A stretch of DNA of 64,000 bases from an uncultured Collinsella sp. (GCA_959026725.1 CAUFMG010000005.1:79774-143773), one strand, 5' to 3'; shown: positions 42,695 through 51,932, counted from the stretch's first letter. Notes: generated by a model not told the origin, from the letters alone. A program made the numbers and translations.

Positions 42695-43473
42695 CCGCCT
42701 TGGAGCGAACACCAAGCACCTTGGGCATCCGTGGTGAGAATCACCGGACCGTCATTGGTAATGGCGACGGTGTTCTCGTAGTGCGCGGCGGGCAGGTGAT
42801 CGTTGGTCGTAACAATCCAACCGTCGGAGCCCGTGCTCACATGGTTGGAACCCATCGTAACCATCGGCTCGATGGCAATGACCATGCCGGCCTGGAGGCG
42901 AACGCCCCTCCCCTTCTTTCCATAGTTAGGAACGTTGGGGTCCTCGTGCATCACGCGGCCAATGCCATGGCCTACATAATCACGAAGCACACCGTAACCG
43001 TGAGACTCGGCGAGGGACTGAACGGCATAACCGACGTCCCCGATATGGTTACCGGGAACAGCCTGCTCGATGGCTGCCTTAAGGCAATCGCGCGTGACCT
43101 CGCACAAAGCCTTGGCTTCGGGCGTGGGGGTGCCGACGAAAAACGTCCAAGCGTTATCGCCGACCCAACCGTCGACAACGGCTCCCGTATCGATGGAGAT
43201 GATATCGCCATCGCGCAGGATCATGTCGGGGTTGGGAATACCGTGGACCACGGCATCGTTGATCGATGCGCAAATGGTCCCCGGGAACCCGCCGTAACCC
43301 TTAAAGGCCGGGGTGCCGCCATGCATGCGGATAATCTGCTCCGCGAGCTGATCGAGCTCAAAGGTGGAAACGCCGGGGCGCACCATGGCTCCAACGTGGC
43401 GGAGCGCCATCTTAGATAGCGCTCCTGCCTTCTTCATCTGCTCGATTTGCGTTGCAGACTTAATCTTGATCAT
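42685..43473 (-). CDS. map: type I methionine aminopeptidase
   Basis: MAP removes the initiator Met from nascent proteins. The 262-residue product has the five metal ligands in SIDTGAVVDGWVGDNAWTF (two Asp), GHGIGRVMHEDPNVPNY (His), IEPMVTMG (Glu) and SLQGGEM-proximal residues; the catalytic His lies in CASINDAVVHGIPN. Its ATG overlaps the adk stop (ATGA), so translation is coupled. The order adk-map-infA is standard. Confidence 0.97.
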   Translation of the reverse strand: MIKIKSATQIEQMKKAGALSKMALRHVGAMVRPGVSTFELDQLAEQIIRMHGGTPAFKGYGGFPGTICASINDAVVHGIPNPDMILRDGDIISIDTGAVVDGWVGDNAWTFFVGTPTPEAKALCEVTRDCLKAAIEQAVPGNHIGDVGYAVQSLAESHGYGVLRDYVGHGIGRVMHEDPNVPNYGKKGRGVRLQAGMVIAIEPMVTMGSNHVSTGSDGWIVTTNDHLPAAHYENTVAITNDGPVILTTDAQGAWCSLQGGEM

Positions 43474-44096
43474 AGACCGAGAGCCTCTTTGACATCCCCG
43501 TACACGGTCTCGCGAGCCTGGTCACCGTTGACCGACTTGAGCAGACCCTGGCCACGATAGTAGTCGACGAGCGGGCTCGTGGACTTCTCGTAGACGTCGA
43601 GACGGTTCTTGATGGTCTCGGGCTTGTCGTCGTCGCGCTGATACATCTCGCCGCCACACTTGGGGCAGGTAGCATCGGCAGCGGTGCCGGTGTAACCGCA
43701 TGCGCGGCAGGTGCGACGCGAAGACAGACGATCGATAATGACCTCGGGGGCCACATCGACCAGAAGGGCGCAGTCGATCTCGCGACCCATGGCGGAGAGC
43801 TCGGAATCGAGCGTCACAGCCTGGGCGGTGTTGCGCGGGAAGCCGTCGAGGATGAAGCCCTGCTGGGCGTCATCGGCGGCAAGGCGCTCCTTGACAAGGT
43901 CGATCACGAGCTGGTCGGGAACGAGCTCGCCAGCGTCCATGTACTTCTTAGCCTGAATACCAAGCTCGGTGCCACCCTTGACGGCAGCACGCAGCAGGTC
44001 GCCCGTGGAAATGTGGGCGACGCCAAACTCGGCGACGAGCTCCTGTGCGACGGTGCCCTTACCGGCACCCGGAGCTCCGAGCAATACGAGGTTCAT
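43470..44096 (-). CDS. adk: adenylate kinase
   Basis: The enzyme interconverts 2 ADP with ATP and AMP. The 208-residue protein has the P-loop GAPGAGKGTVAQ, the AMP-site region STGDLLRAAVKGGTELG, DGFPRNTAQA, and a long LID with a four-cysteine zinc site (CRACGYTGTAADATCPKCGG). The ATG at 44096 lies 7 bases after AGGAGG; a TTG two codons upstream is less likely. It ends in UGA overlapping the map start. Confidence 0.97.
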   Translation of the reverse strand: MNLVLLGAPGAGKGTVAQELVAEFGVAHISTGDLLRAAVKGGTELGIQAKKYMDAGELVPDQLVIDLVKERLAADDAQQGFILDGFPRNTAQAVTLDSELSAMGREIDCALLVDVAPEVIIDRLSSRRTCRACGYTGTAADATCPKCGGEMYQRDDDKPETIKNRLDVYEKSTSPLVDYYRGQGLLKSVNGDQARETVYGDVKEALGL

Positions 44097-44114
44097 GAGC
44101 AATCCTCCTCTAGC

Positions 44115-45401
44115 CTATTTAAAGAATCCATCGTAATCATACATCTTGATCTGGCCTTCGAGCTTATCGACCGTGTCGAGCACGACGCCGACCATGATGA
44201 GGATGGACGTGCCGCCAAATGCCTGGATCAGCTGGTTACCCGTGAAGGAGAAGATGATCGAAGGCACGATGGCGATGAGCGCCAAAAAGACAGCGCTGGG
44301 AAGCGTGATCTTGTTGAGCGCGTTCTTGATGTAGGCCGCGGTAGCCCTACCCGGACGGACGCCCGGAATAAAGCCGCCCTGCTTCTTAAGGTTATCGGCC
44401 GTTTCATCGGGGTTGAACACCATGGAGGTGTAGAAGTACGCGAAGAACACGATGAGGACAACGTTAAGCACCCAGTTGAGCCAACCGGTCGAAAGCGCGG
44501 AGGCAACTGCCTGAATCCAGCCGATGCCGGGGAAGAACACGGCAATCTGAGCCGGGAAGTACAGCAGCGCCGAAGCGAAGATGATCGGCACGACACCCGC
44601 GGTGTTGACCTTGATGGGCAGGTAGGTGGTCTGGCCACCCATCATGCGACGGCCCACGACGCGCTTAGCGTAGGAGACCGGGATGCGGCGCTGGCCGCGC
44701 TCAAGGAAAACAATCAGCGGGATAACCAGCAGGATGATGGCGCAGATGATCACCATGGTGATGATGCCACCGGCATTGCCCTCGGTGCTGGAGAAGATAG
44801 CCTGCGGCAGACCGGCCATGATGTTCGCGAAGATGATCAGCGACATGCCATTGCCGATACCGCGCTGGGTGATGAGCTCACCAATCCACATGATCAGCAT
44901 GGCGCCCGCGGTGAGCGTACCGACGATCATGAGGTCGAAGATGATCTCGGGAGCGCCGGCGCCATTGAAGCTGATGCCGAAGCTCTTAAAGAGGAAGAGG
45001 TAACCCACGGAGTTGAGGATTGCCAGAGCCAGGGTGAGGTAACGCGAATACTGCGTAATCTTGGTCTGACCGACCTCGCCCTCGCGGGCAAGCTCATGCA
45101 GGGAAGGCACGACGGCCTGGAGCATCTGGAGGATGATCGAGCTGGTGATGTAAGGCATGATGCCCAGCGAAAACACCGACACATAGCTCAACGCGCCGCC
45201 AGAGAAAAGATTCAGGAGGGCCATAGCACCTGCGGCGACCGAATTGTTATCGGTCGAGAAAAGGCCCAGCATCCCCTGGAAGGGAATGCCGGGCACAGGA
45301 ACGTGCGCACCAATGCGGTACACGACGAGCATAGCTATGGTAAAAAGAATCTTTTCGCGCAATTCTTTGATGCGGAAAGCATTCTTAAGACCATTTAGCA
45401 C
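44115..45401 (-). CDS. secY: preprotein translocase subunit SecY
   Basis: SecY forms the protein-conducting channel driven by SecA (encoded at 13.8 kb). The 428-residue protein has ten TM segments, the plug region (GMLGLFSTDNNSVAAGAMAL), SIILQMLQAVVPSL, the cytoplasmic loop with FLERGQRRIPVSYAKRVVGR and the C-terminal region with ALIAIVPSIIF. Its start overlaps the rplO stop by 7 bases. Confidence 0.97.
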   Translation of the reverse strand: MLNGLKNAFRIKELREKILFTIAMLVVYRIGAHVPVPGIPFQGMLGLFSTDNNSVAAGAMALLNLFSGGALSYVSVFSLGIMPYITSSIILQMLQAVVPSLHELAREGEVGQTKITQYSRYLTLALAILNSVGYLFLFKSFGISFNGAGAPEIIFDLMIVGTLTAGAMLIMWIGELITQRGIGNGMSLIIFANIMAGLPQAIFSSTEGNAGGIITMVIICAIILLVIPLIVFLERGQRRIPVSYAKRVVGRRMMGGQTTYLPIKVNTAGVVPIIFASALLYFPAQIAVFFPGIGWIQAVASALSTGWLNWVLNVVLIVFFAYFYTSMVFNPDETADNLKKQGGFIPGVRPGRATAAYIKNALNKITLPSAVFLALIAIVPSIIFSFTGNQLIQAFGGTSILIMVGVVLDTVDKLEGQIKMYDYDGFFK

Positions 45402-45844
45402 GGCAGCTCGACCTTTCCGCCGGCGGCCTCGATCTTGGCCTGCGCAGAAGCGCTGACCTTGTCGACCTTGACCGTGAACTTCTTGGTGAGCTCACCATTG
45501 CCGAGCACCTTGACGGGCTCGAACTCGCTCTTGGTGATGCGAGCGGCCTTAAGAGCGGCACCGTCGATCACAGCGCCGTCCTCGAACTTGCGCTCGAGAC
45601 GCTCAACGTTAACAGCGGTGTACTCGATACGACGGGGGTTGCGGAAGCCCGGAAGCTTGGGCAGGCGCATGGCCAGCGGAGTCTGGCCACCCTCGAAGCC
45701 GGCACCCTTGGTGCCGCCAGAGCGGGAACCCTGGCCCTTCTGACCGCGGCCAGAAGTGGTGCCGTGACCCGAAGAATTGCCACGGCCGACGCGCTTGCGG
45801 TTCTTGGTGGAACCGGGCGCGGGAGTAAGATCGTGAAGCTGCAT
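45395..45844 (-). CDS. rplO: 50S ribosomal protein uL15
   Basis: A 149-residue uL15 with the basic Gly-rich start (MQLHDLTPAPGSTKNRKRVG, SGHGTTSGRGQKGQGSRSGG) that threads into 23S rRNA, followed by the globular C-terminal domain. It sits between rpmD and secY. Confidence 0.97.
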   Translation of the reverse strand: MQLHDLTPAPGSTKNRKRVGRGNSSGHGTTSGRGQKGQGSRSGGTKGAGFEGGQTPLAMRLPKLPGFRNPRRIEYTAVNVERLERKFEDGAVIDGAALKAARITKSEFEPVKVLGNGELTKKFTVKVDKVSASAQAKIEAAGGKVELPC

Positions 45845-45847
45845 TTA

Positions 45848-46030
45848 CTACTCCTCTACAATCTCGACAAGGTGCTTGACCTTGAAGATCATGCCGCGGA
45901 CGGACTCGTTGTCAGCAATCTCGCGAACCTCGCGGATCCTGTGGAGACCGAGGGCACGGACAGTACGGACCTGGTCCTGCTTGCAACCGTTGGTGCTGCG
46001 GACCTGCTTGATCTTGATGGTGTCAGCCAT
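45848..46030 (-). CDS. rpmD: 50S ribosomal protein uL30
   Basis: A 60-residue uL30: MADTIKIKQVRSTNGCKQDQ, then RALGLHRIREVREIADNESV. It starts 2 bases after the rpsE stop and lies 3 bases before rplO, so all three are likely coupled. Confidence 0.97.
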   Translation of the reverse strand: MADTIKIKQVRSTNGCKQDQVRTVRALGLHRIREVREIADNESVRGMIFKVKHLVEIVEE

Positions 46031-46032
46031 GC

Positions 46033-46557
46033 TTAGTTCTCCTTACCGACGAACATCTCAGAGACCGTCAGGCCACGGCGAGCCGCGACGTCCTCAGGGC
46101 TGGAGAGCTCCTTGAGGCCCTCGACGGCAGCCTTGATGATGTTGAGGCCGTTGTCGGTACCGAGGGACTTGGACAGGACGTTCTTGATGCCAGCAAGCTC
46201 AAAGAGGGGACGCACAGCGCCGCCGGCGATAACGCCGGTACCCTCGACAGCGGGCTTGATGATGATGCGGCCGGCACCAAAGTGGCCGAGAACCTCGTGC
46301 GGGATGGTGCCCTGCTCGGTCACCGGCACGTGGAACATGTTCTTCTTGGCATCGAGAGATGCCTTGGAGATGGCCATGGGCACCTCAGCGGACTTGCCCA
46401 TGCCAACGCCGACGTTGCCCTTGCCGTCGCCAACGACGACGAGAGCGACGAGGCTCATGCGACGACCACCCTTGACGGTCTTCGACACGCGGTTGATGTA
46501 AACGACGCGCTCCTCGAACTCGGAGGCCTCGCGCTGCTGCTTCTGATTACGAGCCAT
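46033..46557 (-). CDS. rpsE: 30S ribosomal protein uS5
   Basis: A 174-residue uS5 with the N-terminal double-stranded-RNA-binding fold (VYINRVSKTVKGGRRMSLVA, GDGKGNVGVGMGKSAEVPMA) and the C-terminal domain (GGAVRPLFELAGIKNVLSKS). Spectinomycin contacts this loop region in other species. Confidence 0.98.
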   Translation of the reverse strand: MARNQKQQREASEFEERVVYINRVSKTVKGGRRMSLVALVVVGDGKGNVGVGMGKSAEVPMAISKASLDAKKNMFHVPVTEQGTIPHEVLGHFGAGRIIIKPAVEGTGVIAGGAVRPLFELAGIKNVLSKSLGTDNGLNIIKAAVEGLKELSSPEDVAARRGLTVSEMFVGKEN

Positions 46558-46571
46558 GTGCTACATACCTC

Positions 46572-46940
46572 CTAGAACTCGAGACCGGCGGCACGAGCGC
46601 CGTCGGCGAGGGCCTTGACGCGGCCATGGTAGATACGGCCACCGCGATCGAAGGCGACCTTGGTGATGCCGGCCTCGATGGCGCGCTTGCCAACGAGCTG
46701 ACCGACCTTCTCCGCAGCCTCCTTGTTCGAGGTGTGGGTGCCCTTGAACTCGGCCTCGAGGGTCGAGGCAGAGACGAGCGTCAGGCTGGAGCCCTTGCTG
46801 TCGTCGATGATCTGGGCATAGATGTTGGCGTTAGTACGGGTCACGCGAAGACGCGGACGCTCGGAGGTACCCGAGACCTTGCCGCGAACACGACGCTGAC
46901 GACGCTTGAGGCCTTCCAGCTTCGCCTTATGCTTGTTCAT
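46572..46940 (-). CDS. rplR: 50S ribosomal protein uL18
   Basis: A 122-residue uL18 that binds 5S rRNA: RRQRRVRGKVSGTSERPRLRV, NIYAQIIDDSKGSSL and FDRGGRIYHGRVKALADGAR. It is 14 bases before rpsE. Confidence 0.98.
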   Translation of the reverse strand: MNKHKAKLEGLKRRQRRVRGKVSGTSERPRLRVTRTNANIYAQIIDDSKGSSLTLVSASTLEAEFKGTHTSNKEAAEKVGQLVGKRAIEAGITKVAFDRGGRIYHGRVKALADGARAAGLEF

Positions 46941-47015
46941 ACGTAAACTCCTAAAAAGGTTGATCTTGCCAGCACCTGACGGGGTGCTGGTCTTATACGA
47001 GTGAGTCGGTTACGA

Positions 47016-47552
47016 CTACTTGGCGGCCTTACCCAGCTTGCGGCGGATGTGCTCGCCAACGTAGTGGATACCCTTGCCCTTGTAAGGCTCGGGAGGACGA
47101 TGGCCGCGGATCTCAGCGGCGATCTGACCGACCTGCTGCTTGTTGATACCCTTGACGTTCACGTGGGTGTTGTCGGGAACCTCGAAGGTGATGCCCTCGG
47201 GAGCCTCGACGATCACGGGGTGCGAGAAGCCCAGGGAGAACTCGAGGTTCTTGCCCTTCTGCTGCACGCGGTAACCGACGCCGGCGAGCTCGAGCTTCTT
47301 CTCGAAGCCCTCGGAAACGCCAACAACCATGTTGTGGATGAGGGCGCGGGTGAGGCCGTGGCGGGCACGGGTCTCACGCTCGTCGTCGGGACGGGAAACG
47401 GTGAGGACGTTGTCCTCGACGTTGATAGCGAGCTTCTCAAAGACATCGAGCTCGAGCTGGCCCTTGGGGCCCTTGACGACAACGTTGTTGCCGTTGACTG
47501 CCACTTCGACTCCGGCGGGAATCTGGACAGGCTTATTACCGATACGAGACAC
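47016..47552 (-). CDS. rplF: 50S ribosomal protein uL6
   Basis: A 178-residue uL6: MSRIGNKPVQIPAGVEVAVN, GLTRALIHNMVVGVSEGFEK and the C-terminal PEPYKGKGIHYVGEHIRRK. There are 75 bases between it and rplR with no distinctive structure. Confidence 0.98.
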   Translation of the reverse strand: MSRIGNKPVQIPAGVEVAVNGNNVVVKGPKGQLELDVFEKLAINVEDNVLTVSRPDDERETRARHGLTRALIHNMVVGVSEGFEKKLELAGVGYRVQQKGKNLEFSLGFSHPVIVEAPEGITFEVPDNTHVNVKGINKQQVGQIAAEIRGHRPPEPYKGKGIHYVGEHIRRKLGKAAK

Positions 47553-47585
47553 GGTGATCTCCTTTCCTTCTACCTACCGAGCGAA

Positions 47586-47984
47586 TTACCAGACGTAAGC
47601 GATGATCTCGCCGCCGACGTTGTGCTTGCGAGCATCGCGGTCGGTCATGACGCCATGGCTGGTGGAAATAATGGCGGTACCAAGGCCACCGCGGACGCGG
47701 GGCATGTCGGCAACGCCGGTGTACTTACGCAGGCCCGGCTTGGAAATGCGGCGGATGCCGTTGATGACCTTAGCCTTCTTGGGACCATACTTAAGCGTGA
47801 TGTGCAGAGTCTTCTGGGGAACGGTGTCCTCGACATCGTAGCCCTCGATGTAGCCCTCCTCGTGCAGAACACGAGCGATCTCGACGAGCTTCTTGCTGCT
47901 CGGCATGGAGACCGTGGCCTTGTTCACAGAGTTAGCGTTACGGATGCGCGTAAGCATATCTGCGATCGGGTCTGTAAGGTTCAT
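47586..47984 (-). CDS. rpsH: 30S ribosomal protein uS8
   Basis: A 132-residue uS8: DPIADMLTRIRNANSVNKAT, then RISKPGLRKYTGVADMPRVR and GGLGTAIISTSHGVMTDRDA. In enteric bacteria uS8 represses the spc operon at rplE; whether that occurs here is unknown. Confidence 0.98.
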   Translation of the reverse strand: MNLTDPIADMLTRIRNANSVNKATVSMPSSKKLVEIARVLHEEGYIEGYDVEDTVPQKTLHITLKYGPKKAKVINGIRRISKPGLRKYTGVADMPRVRGGLGTAIISTSHGVMTDRDARKHNVGGEIIAYVW

Positions 47985-48103
47985 ACAGATTCTCCTTCGT
48001 TCTTGATGAACACGTGCTCTTGGTTCTTCGCCGCCCTTAACGGCAAAGCCTTTTTAGCGCGTTTTCCCTGTTCCAAACTGATGCTTGAAACGCTGGTAGT
48101 GAC

Positions 48104-48289
48104 TTACCAGCTGGCCTTCTTAACGCCGGGAAGCTCGCCCTTGAGTGCAAGCTCGCGGAAGCAGACACGGCACAGGCCGAACTTGCGGTACACAGAGTGC
48201 GGACGGCCGCAGCGCTGGCAGCGCGTGTACTCACGAGTAGAGAACTTCTGCTTGCGATTGCACTTGACGATCATCGATGTCTTAGCCAC
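48104..48289 (-). CDS. rpsN: 30S ribosomal protein uS14, zinc type
   Basis: A 61-residue type Z uS14: MAKTSMIVKCNRKQKFSTRE, then the zinc site YTRCQRCGRPHSVYRKFGLC ending CRVCFRE. The four cysteines (24, 27, 40, 43) are intact. It lies between rplE and rpsH. Confidence 0.98.
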   Translation of the reverse strand: MAKTSMIVKCNRKQKFSTREYTRCQRCGRPHSVYRKFGLCRVCFRELALKGELPGVKKASW

Positions 48290-48368
48290 TTATATCCTCC
48301 TCACATAGAGTATTGTTCGCCCCAAGCGCCGCCCCCTTGTGGGAACGGCGCTTATAGGGCAGGTGAAC

Positions 48369-48926
48369 CTATTTCTTGAACGGGAAACCGAAGGCGTCCA
48401 GAAGGGCCTTGGCCTCCTCATCGGTGTTGGCGGTGGTCACGAAAGTGATGTCCATACCACGCTGGTGATCGACGGAGTCGAAGTCGATCTCGGGGAAGAT
48501 GAGCTGCTCGGTGACGCCCATGGAGAAGTTACCACGGCCGTCGAAGCTCTTGGCGGAGATGCCGCGGAAGTCGCGGATACGGGGGATCGCGACGGAGGTC
48601 AGACGATCGAAGAACTCCCACATACGGTCGCCACGCAGGGTAACCTTGCAGCCGATCGGCATACCAGCGCGCAGGCGGAAGGTAGCGATGGACTTGCGGG
48701 CACGGGTGATCATCGGCTGCTGGCCGGTGATGGCGCGCAGGTCGCGCACGGCACCGTCGATGGCCTTGGAATCGGTAGCGGCCTCGCCGACACCCATGTT
48801 CACGACGATCTTCTCAAACTTGGGGATCATCATGACGTTCTCGTACTGGAACTTGTCCTGAAGCTGCTGCTTGACCTCGTTGTTGTACTTGGTCTTCAGA
48901 CGCGGCACATACTTCTCTTCTGCCAT
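48369..48926 (-). CDS. rplE: 50S ribosomal protein uL5
   Basis: A 185-residue uL5 that contacts 5S rRNA and P-site tRNA: FEKIVVNMGVGEAATDSKAI, ARKSIATFRLRAGMPIGCKV and FPEIDFDSVDHQRGMDITFV. It is the first ribosomal gene of this run. rplN and rplX, which normally precede it, are absent, and the next gene upstream is xdhC. A weak minus-strand -10 (TATAGT, near 49060) may serve as promoter. Confidence 0.98.
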   Translation of the reverse strand: MAEEKYVPRLKTKYNNEVKQQLQDKFQYENVMMIPKFEKIVVNMGVGEAATDSKAIDGAVRDLRAITGQQPMITRARKSIATFRLRAGMPIGCKVTLRGDRMWEFFDRLTSVAIPRIRDFRGISAKSFDGRGNFSMGVTEQLIFPEIDFDSVDHQRGMDITFVTTANTDEEAKALLDAFGFPFKK

Positions 48927-49153
48927 TGTTCACTCCTTCTTGGGGTTTTAAGCACGGGGCGTGGCCACGATGGGTTGTCCTCGTGCCTCCTGGCTGCATC
49001 CGCGCCGCTCATGGCATTTTGCGGTTTGGACTCGACGCAGCAGGAGCCGACAAAACAATCGGTACTATACGCGCATCGGGAGCGTATTTCCAGAAAAACC
49101 TCGTCTGCCTGCACAACTCCACAACTCCCCCGCACAAATGGATCCCAAAAAGC

Positions 49154-49220
49154 AGTTGCGGTGAAATAGGGACTGTTTGGCGGCCTAACAGGCTTAAACA
49201 GTCCGTATTTCACCGCAACT
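49154..49220. repeat. 'agttgcggtgaaata' palindrome, copy 3
   Basis: agttgcggtgaaatagggac and gtccgtatttcaccgcaact arms, 25 bases with one mismatch, flank a 17-base loop. It lies 18 bases past the xdhC stop, in the 311-base gap before the rplE start. The rest of that gap shows no gene. Confidence 0.9.
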
Positions 49221-49237
49221 TATTGGTGGGGATGCGA

Positions 49238-50281
49238 TTAGCGCTTGCGGGGAACGAGTTTGGTGCGGCGCAGGTGGATCATCTCGGCGGCAATGGAGAT
49301 GGCGATCTCCTCGGGGTCCTCGGCCTCGATGGCAACGCCGATCGGAAGGTGCAGCTCGTCGATCTGGTCCTGCGTAAAGCCTTCCTGCTCCAGGCGGGCA
49401 CGCACAAAGGCCGTCTTGCGGCGCGAACCCAGACAGCCCAGGTAGGCAGGCTTGGCGCGCATGGCCTGAATCACCACGTCGATATCGGACTTGTGACCCG
49501 CCGTGGCCACGACCACCAAGTCGCGCGGACCGATGGGGCACTGCTCGCCCAGATTCTTGTAATCGACCAGGCGACGGTCGTAGACACCGGGCACCCATTC
49601 GGGCGTCAGCGTGCCGGGGCGGTCATCGCACGCCACGACGGCAAAGCCCGCCGCCGTGAGCACCCGTGCCGTCGCAGCGCCCACGTGGCCGCAGCCAAAG
49701 ATATAGGTTAGGCCCTCGGGGCAGAGCGTCTCGATGTGCGCCGGGGGAATCTCGGAGGCGGCGTTGGTGTAAGTAACCTTACTCCCCTCCTCCACCAGCG
49801 AAAGCTCGGGGCAGCCGGCAATGGTATGGCGCGATGCCTCGCCATGATATTCGGCAACATCGCCTTCGAGCGCGCTTGCGATAAACGGCTCAAAGTCGAT
49901 GACGAAGTCGCCGATGCGTCGATACGCCAAGACGTCGGCAACCGACTGGAACAACGGTGCCTTGGTCGCGTCCAGATGCAGATAGCACAGGCAGATGGCT
50001 CCGCCGCAGATCATGCCGGTATCGGAGTTCTCGCCGCCCATGGTGTAGCGGACCAGACGCGACTGCCCCGCGGCCAGCAGCTCGCGCGCCTCATCGAGCG
50101 CAAAGAGCTCGATCTTGCCGCCACCGATGGTGCCCGCTTGGCTACCGTCGGCAAAGACAGTCATCCAGGCGCCCACACCGCGCGGTGACGACCCCGCCGT
50201 ACCGGCCACGACCACCAGCTCGCACGTCTTACCGGCCTTCAGTGCATCAAGCGCAGCATTCACCACATCGAGCTTTTCCAT
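49238..50281 (-). CDS. xdhC: XdhC/CoxI family molybdoenzyme maturation protein
   Basis: XdhC proteins bind and sulfurate the molybdenum cofactor and insert it into xanthine dehydrogenase-type enzymes. The 347-residue protein has the N-terminal XdhC domain (VVVAGTAGSSPRGVGAWMTV, GTIGGGKIELFALDEA) and the C-terminal Rossmann domain (TYIFGCGHVGAATARVL, CLGSRRKTAFVRARL). It starts 9 bases after yqeB with AGGAAATT as ribosome-binding site. With yqeB, yqeC and mocA it forms the maturation set seen with selenium-dependent molybdenum hydroxylases. No hydroxylase is in the window. Confidence 0.92.
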   Translation of the reverse strand: MEKLDVVNAALDALKAGKTCELVVVAGTAGSSPRGVGAWMTVFADGSQAGTIGGGKIELFALDEARELLAAGQSRLVRYTMGGENSDTGMICGGAICLCYLHLDATKAPLFQSVADVLAYRRIGDFVIDFEPFIASALEGDVAEYHGEASRHTIAGCPELSLVEEGSKVTYTNAASEIPPAHIETLCPEGLTYIFGCGHVGAATARVLTAAGFAVVACDDRPGTLTPEWVPGVYDRRLVDYKNLGEQCPIGPRDLVVVATAGHKSDIDVVIQAMRAKPAYLGCLGSRRKTAFVRARLEQEGFTQDQIDELHLPIGVAIEAEDPEEIAISIAAEMIHLRRTKLVPRKR

Positions 50282-50290
50282 TGCAATTTC

Positions 50291-51085
50291 CTATCCCTGG
50301 AATACACCGGTGAGCATAGCGAGTGCCTCGAGCACGCCGCCGCCGACCGACGTCGCCTTGTCCGAAATGTAGTTGATATAGCTGGCATCGCCGCGCGGAT
50401 CGACATCGGCGCATTTAAAGCCCTCAGTCACCTGCACGCCGTTCGCCAAAAGCCCGCGCAGACAGCCATCGATCTGCGTGCACATGGGCGTATCGCCCGC
50501 ATAGCCAATCACGTCTCCGGCGCTCACGATGTCGCCGATTGCGTGGTCGGACCGAAACACGCCGGCGGCGGGGCTGTGGATAACGCGCTCTTTACCATAG
50601 CCGGCGATAATGCCTGGCACGCCCGTGTTGGGCTGGGGCGAGCCCTGGGTAATGACGCGGCCCAAAAAATGCCCGCGCATGGTCTCGACCACGGCATCGC
50701 AGTCAACCGGCGCGGTAAAGCCCGGCCCCACGGCGATGACGGCAGGCGCCATGTCGCGCGTGGTGCCCAAGTTGCGCTTAGCCAGAATCGCGTCGACCAC
50801 GGCAGCGGGTTTCAGCTCGCCGAGCATCTTGGCCTGGGGGTCCACCACAACGGCGACGTCTCCGGCCTCGGTAATCGCAAGTGCCTCTGCCGGCGTCTGT
50901 GCCAAGCGAGCGCGAATACCCTCGACCTCGACCTCGCCCAGACGAATGGCCTCGCAAAAACTGATCGTGCGGCGGATGCACGTGGGAACCGCGATATCGG
51001 CCATAACGACCGACACGCCGGCGCGCACCAAGCGAGCGGCGACGCCCGTGGCGATATCGCCGGCGCCGCGAACATAAACGAGCAT
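50291..51085 (-). CDS. yqeB: selenium-dependent molybdenum hydroxylase system protein YqeB (EF2563 family)
   Basis: A 264-residue protein starting VYVRGAGDIATGVAARLVRA, a Rossmann-type dinucleotide-binding start, and containing AVIAVGPGFTAPVDCDAVVE and the C-terminal lipoyl/biotinyl-like segment GVFRSDHAIGDIVSAGDVIG. This family is found only in genomes with the selenium-linked molybdenum hydroxylase system. Its biochemical step is not established; a role in cofactor selenation is assumed. It is cotranscribed with xdhC and divergent from yqeC. Confidence 0.9.
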   Translation of the reverse strand: MLVYVRGAGDIATGVAARLVRAGVSVVMADIAVPTCIRRTISFCEAIRLGEVEVEGIRARLAQTPAEALAITEAGDVAVVVDPQAKMLGELKPAAVVDAILAKRNLGTTRDMAPAVIAVGPGFTAPVDCDAVVETMRGHFLGRVITQGSPQPNTGVPGIIAGYGKERVIHSPAAGVFRSDHAIGDIVSAGDVIGYAGDTPMCTQIDGCLRGLLANGVQVTEGFKCADVDPRGDASYINYISDKATSVGGGVLEALAMLTGVFQG

Positions 51086-51187
51086 TCCCGGGGCACCTCC
51101 CTGTGCTACGGTTTGAGCAGAGCAAAAGCGGTTCGACCGCTACTCTGATGATTATTTATTATCACAGTATTATACGGCGGTGAACAG

Positions 51188-51922
51188 ATGGAAACGACGA
51201 CCGGAAACCTTGCCTCCGCGCTCAAGATCGAGCCGGGCATTACCGCAATTATCGGCAGTGGCGGCAAGTCGACATTGCTGCGTGCGTTGGGTCTCGAGCT
51301 CATGCGCGCCGGCGGCAGGGTGCTTCTCTGTACCACCACGCACATGTTTCCCGTCGCCGGCGTACCATGGGACGGGTCGAATCGTCGCCTGGACGCCGCG
51401 CCTTGGAAGCCGGGGGCCCTGCATGTTCCCGGCTGCACCTGCGAGGCATGCGCGGGCATGAACCGCGGAAGTATCTGCCAGGCGGGTGTTTTGGGCCCGG
51501 AGACAGGCAAGCTCTCCGCCCCCGTTGAGCCGCTCAACGAGCTGGCGCAGCGCTTTGACTATGTATTGGCCGAGGCAGATGGCAGCAAGCGACTCCCGCT
51601 CAAGGCGCATGCCGCCTGGGAGCCGGTAATTCCCTCCGGCACAGCAAACGTTGTCTGGGTCGTCGGCGCCTCGGGGCTGGGCAAGCCCGTCGCCGAGGTT
51701 GTCCACCGCCCCGAGCTCTTCTGCGAGCGCTGCGGCTGCGAGCCCACCGACGCTGCCACCCCAGAGCGCGTCGCCATGGTGCTCAATGCCGAGCTGCGAA
51801 TGCTGAACCTCAACAATGCCCGCATCATGCTCAACCAAGTCGACACGCTTGCCGACCCAACGATGGCAGATCGCTTCGAGACAGCCCTCGGCCGCCCCCT
51901 CATCGCCACCAGCCTCAAGTAG
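51188..51922 (+). CDS. yqeC: putative selenium-dependent hydroxylase accessory protein YqeC
   Basis: A 244-residue P-loop protein: TAIIGSGGKSTLLRALGLEL (Walker A-like), LLCTTTHMFPV, YVLAEADGSKRLPLKAHA and cysteine pairs CTCEACAG and CERCGCE. These are the YqeC family marks. It is thought to help make or load the selenium-containing cofactor. It is divergent from yqeB (102-base gap) and convergent with hyuA, separated from the latter by a perfect palindrome. The ribosome-binding site is weak (GGCGGTG). Confidence 0.9.
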   Translation: METTTGNLASALKIEPGITAIIGSGGKSTLLRALGLELMRAGGRVLLCTTTHMFPVAGVPWDGSNRRLDAAPWKPGALHVPGCTCEACAGMNRGSICQAGVLGPETGKLSAPVEPLNELAQRFDYVLAEADGSKRLPLKAHAAWEPVIPSGTANVVWVVGASGLGKPVAEVVHRPELFCERCGCEPTDAATPERVAMVLNAELRMLNLNNARIMLNQVDTLADPTMADRFETALGRPLIATSLK

Positions 51923-51932
51923 CCGGCCCCAT

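Noticed and set aside
47001..48308. Plus-strand open frame of about 435 codons across rplF-rpsN
   Set aside because: It is antisense to four ribosomal protein genes and has shadow-type composition.
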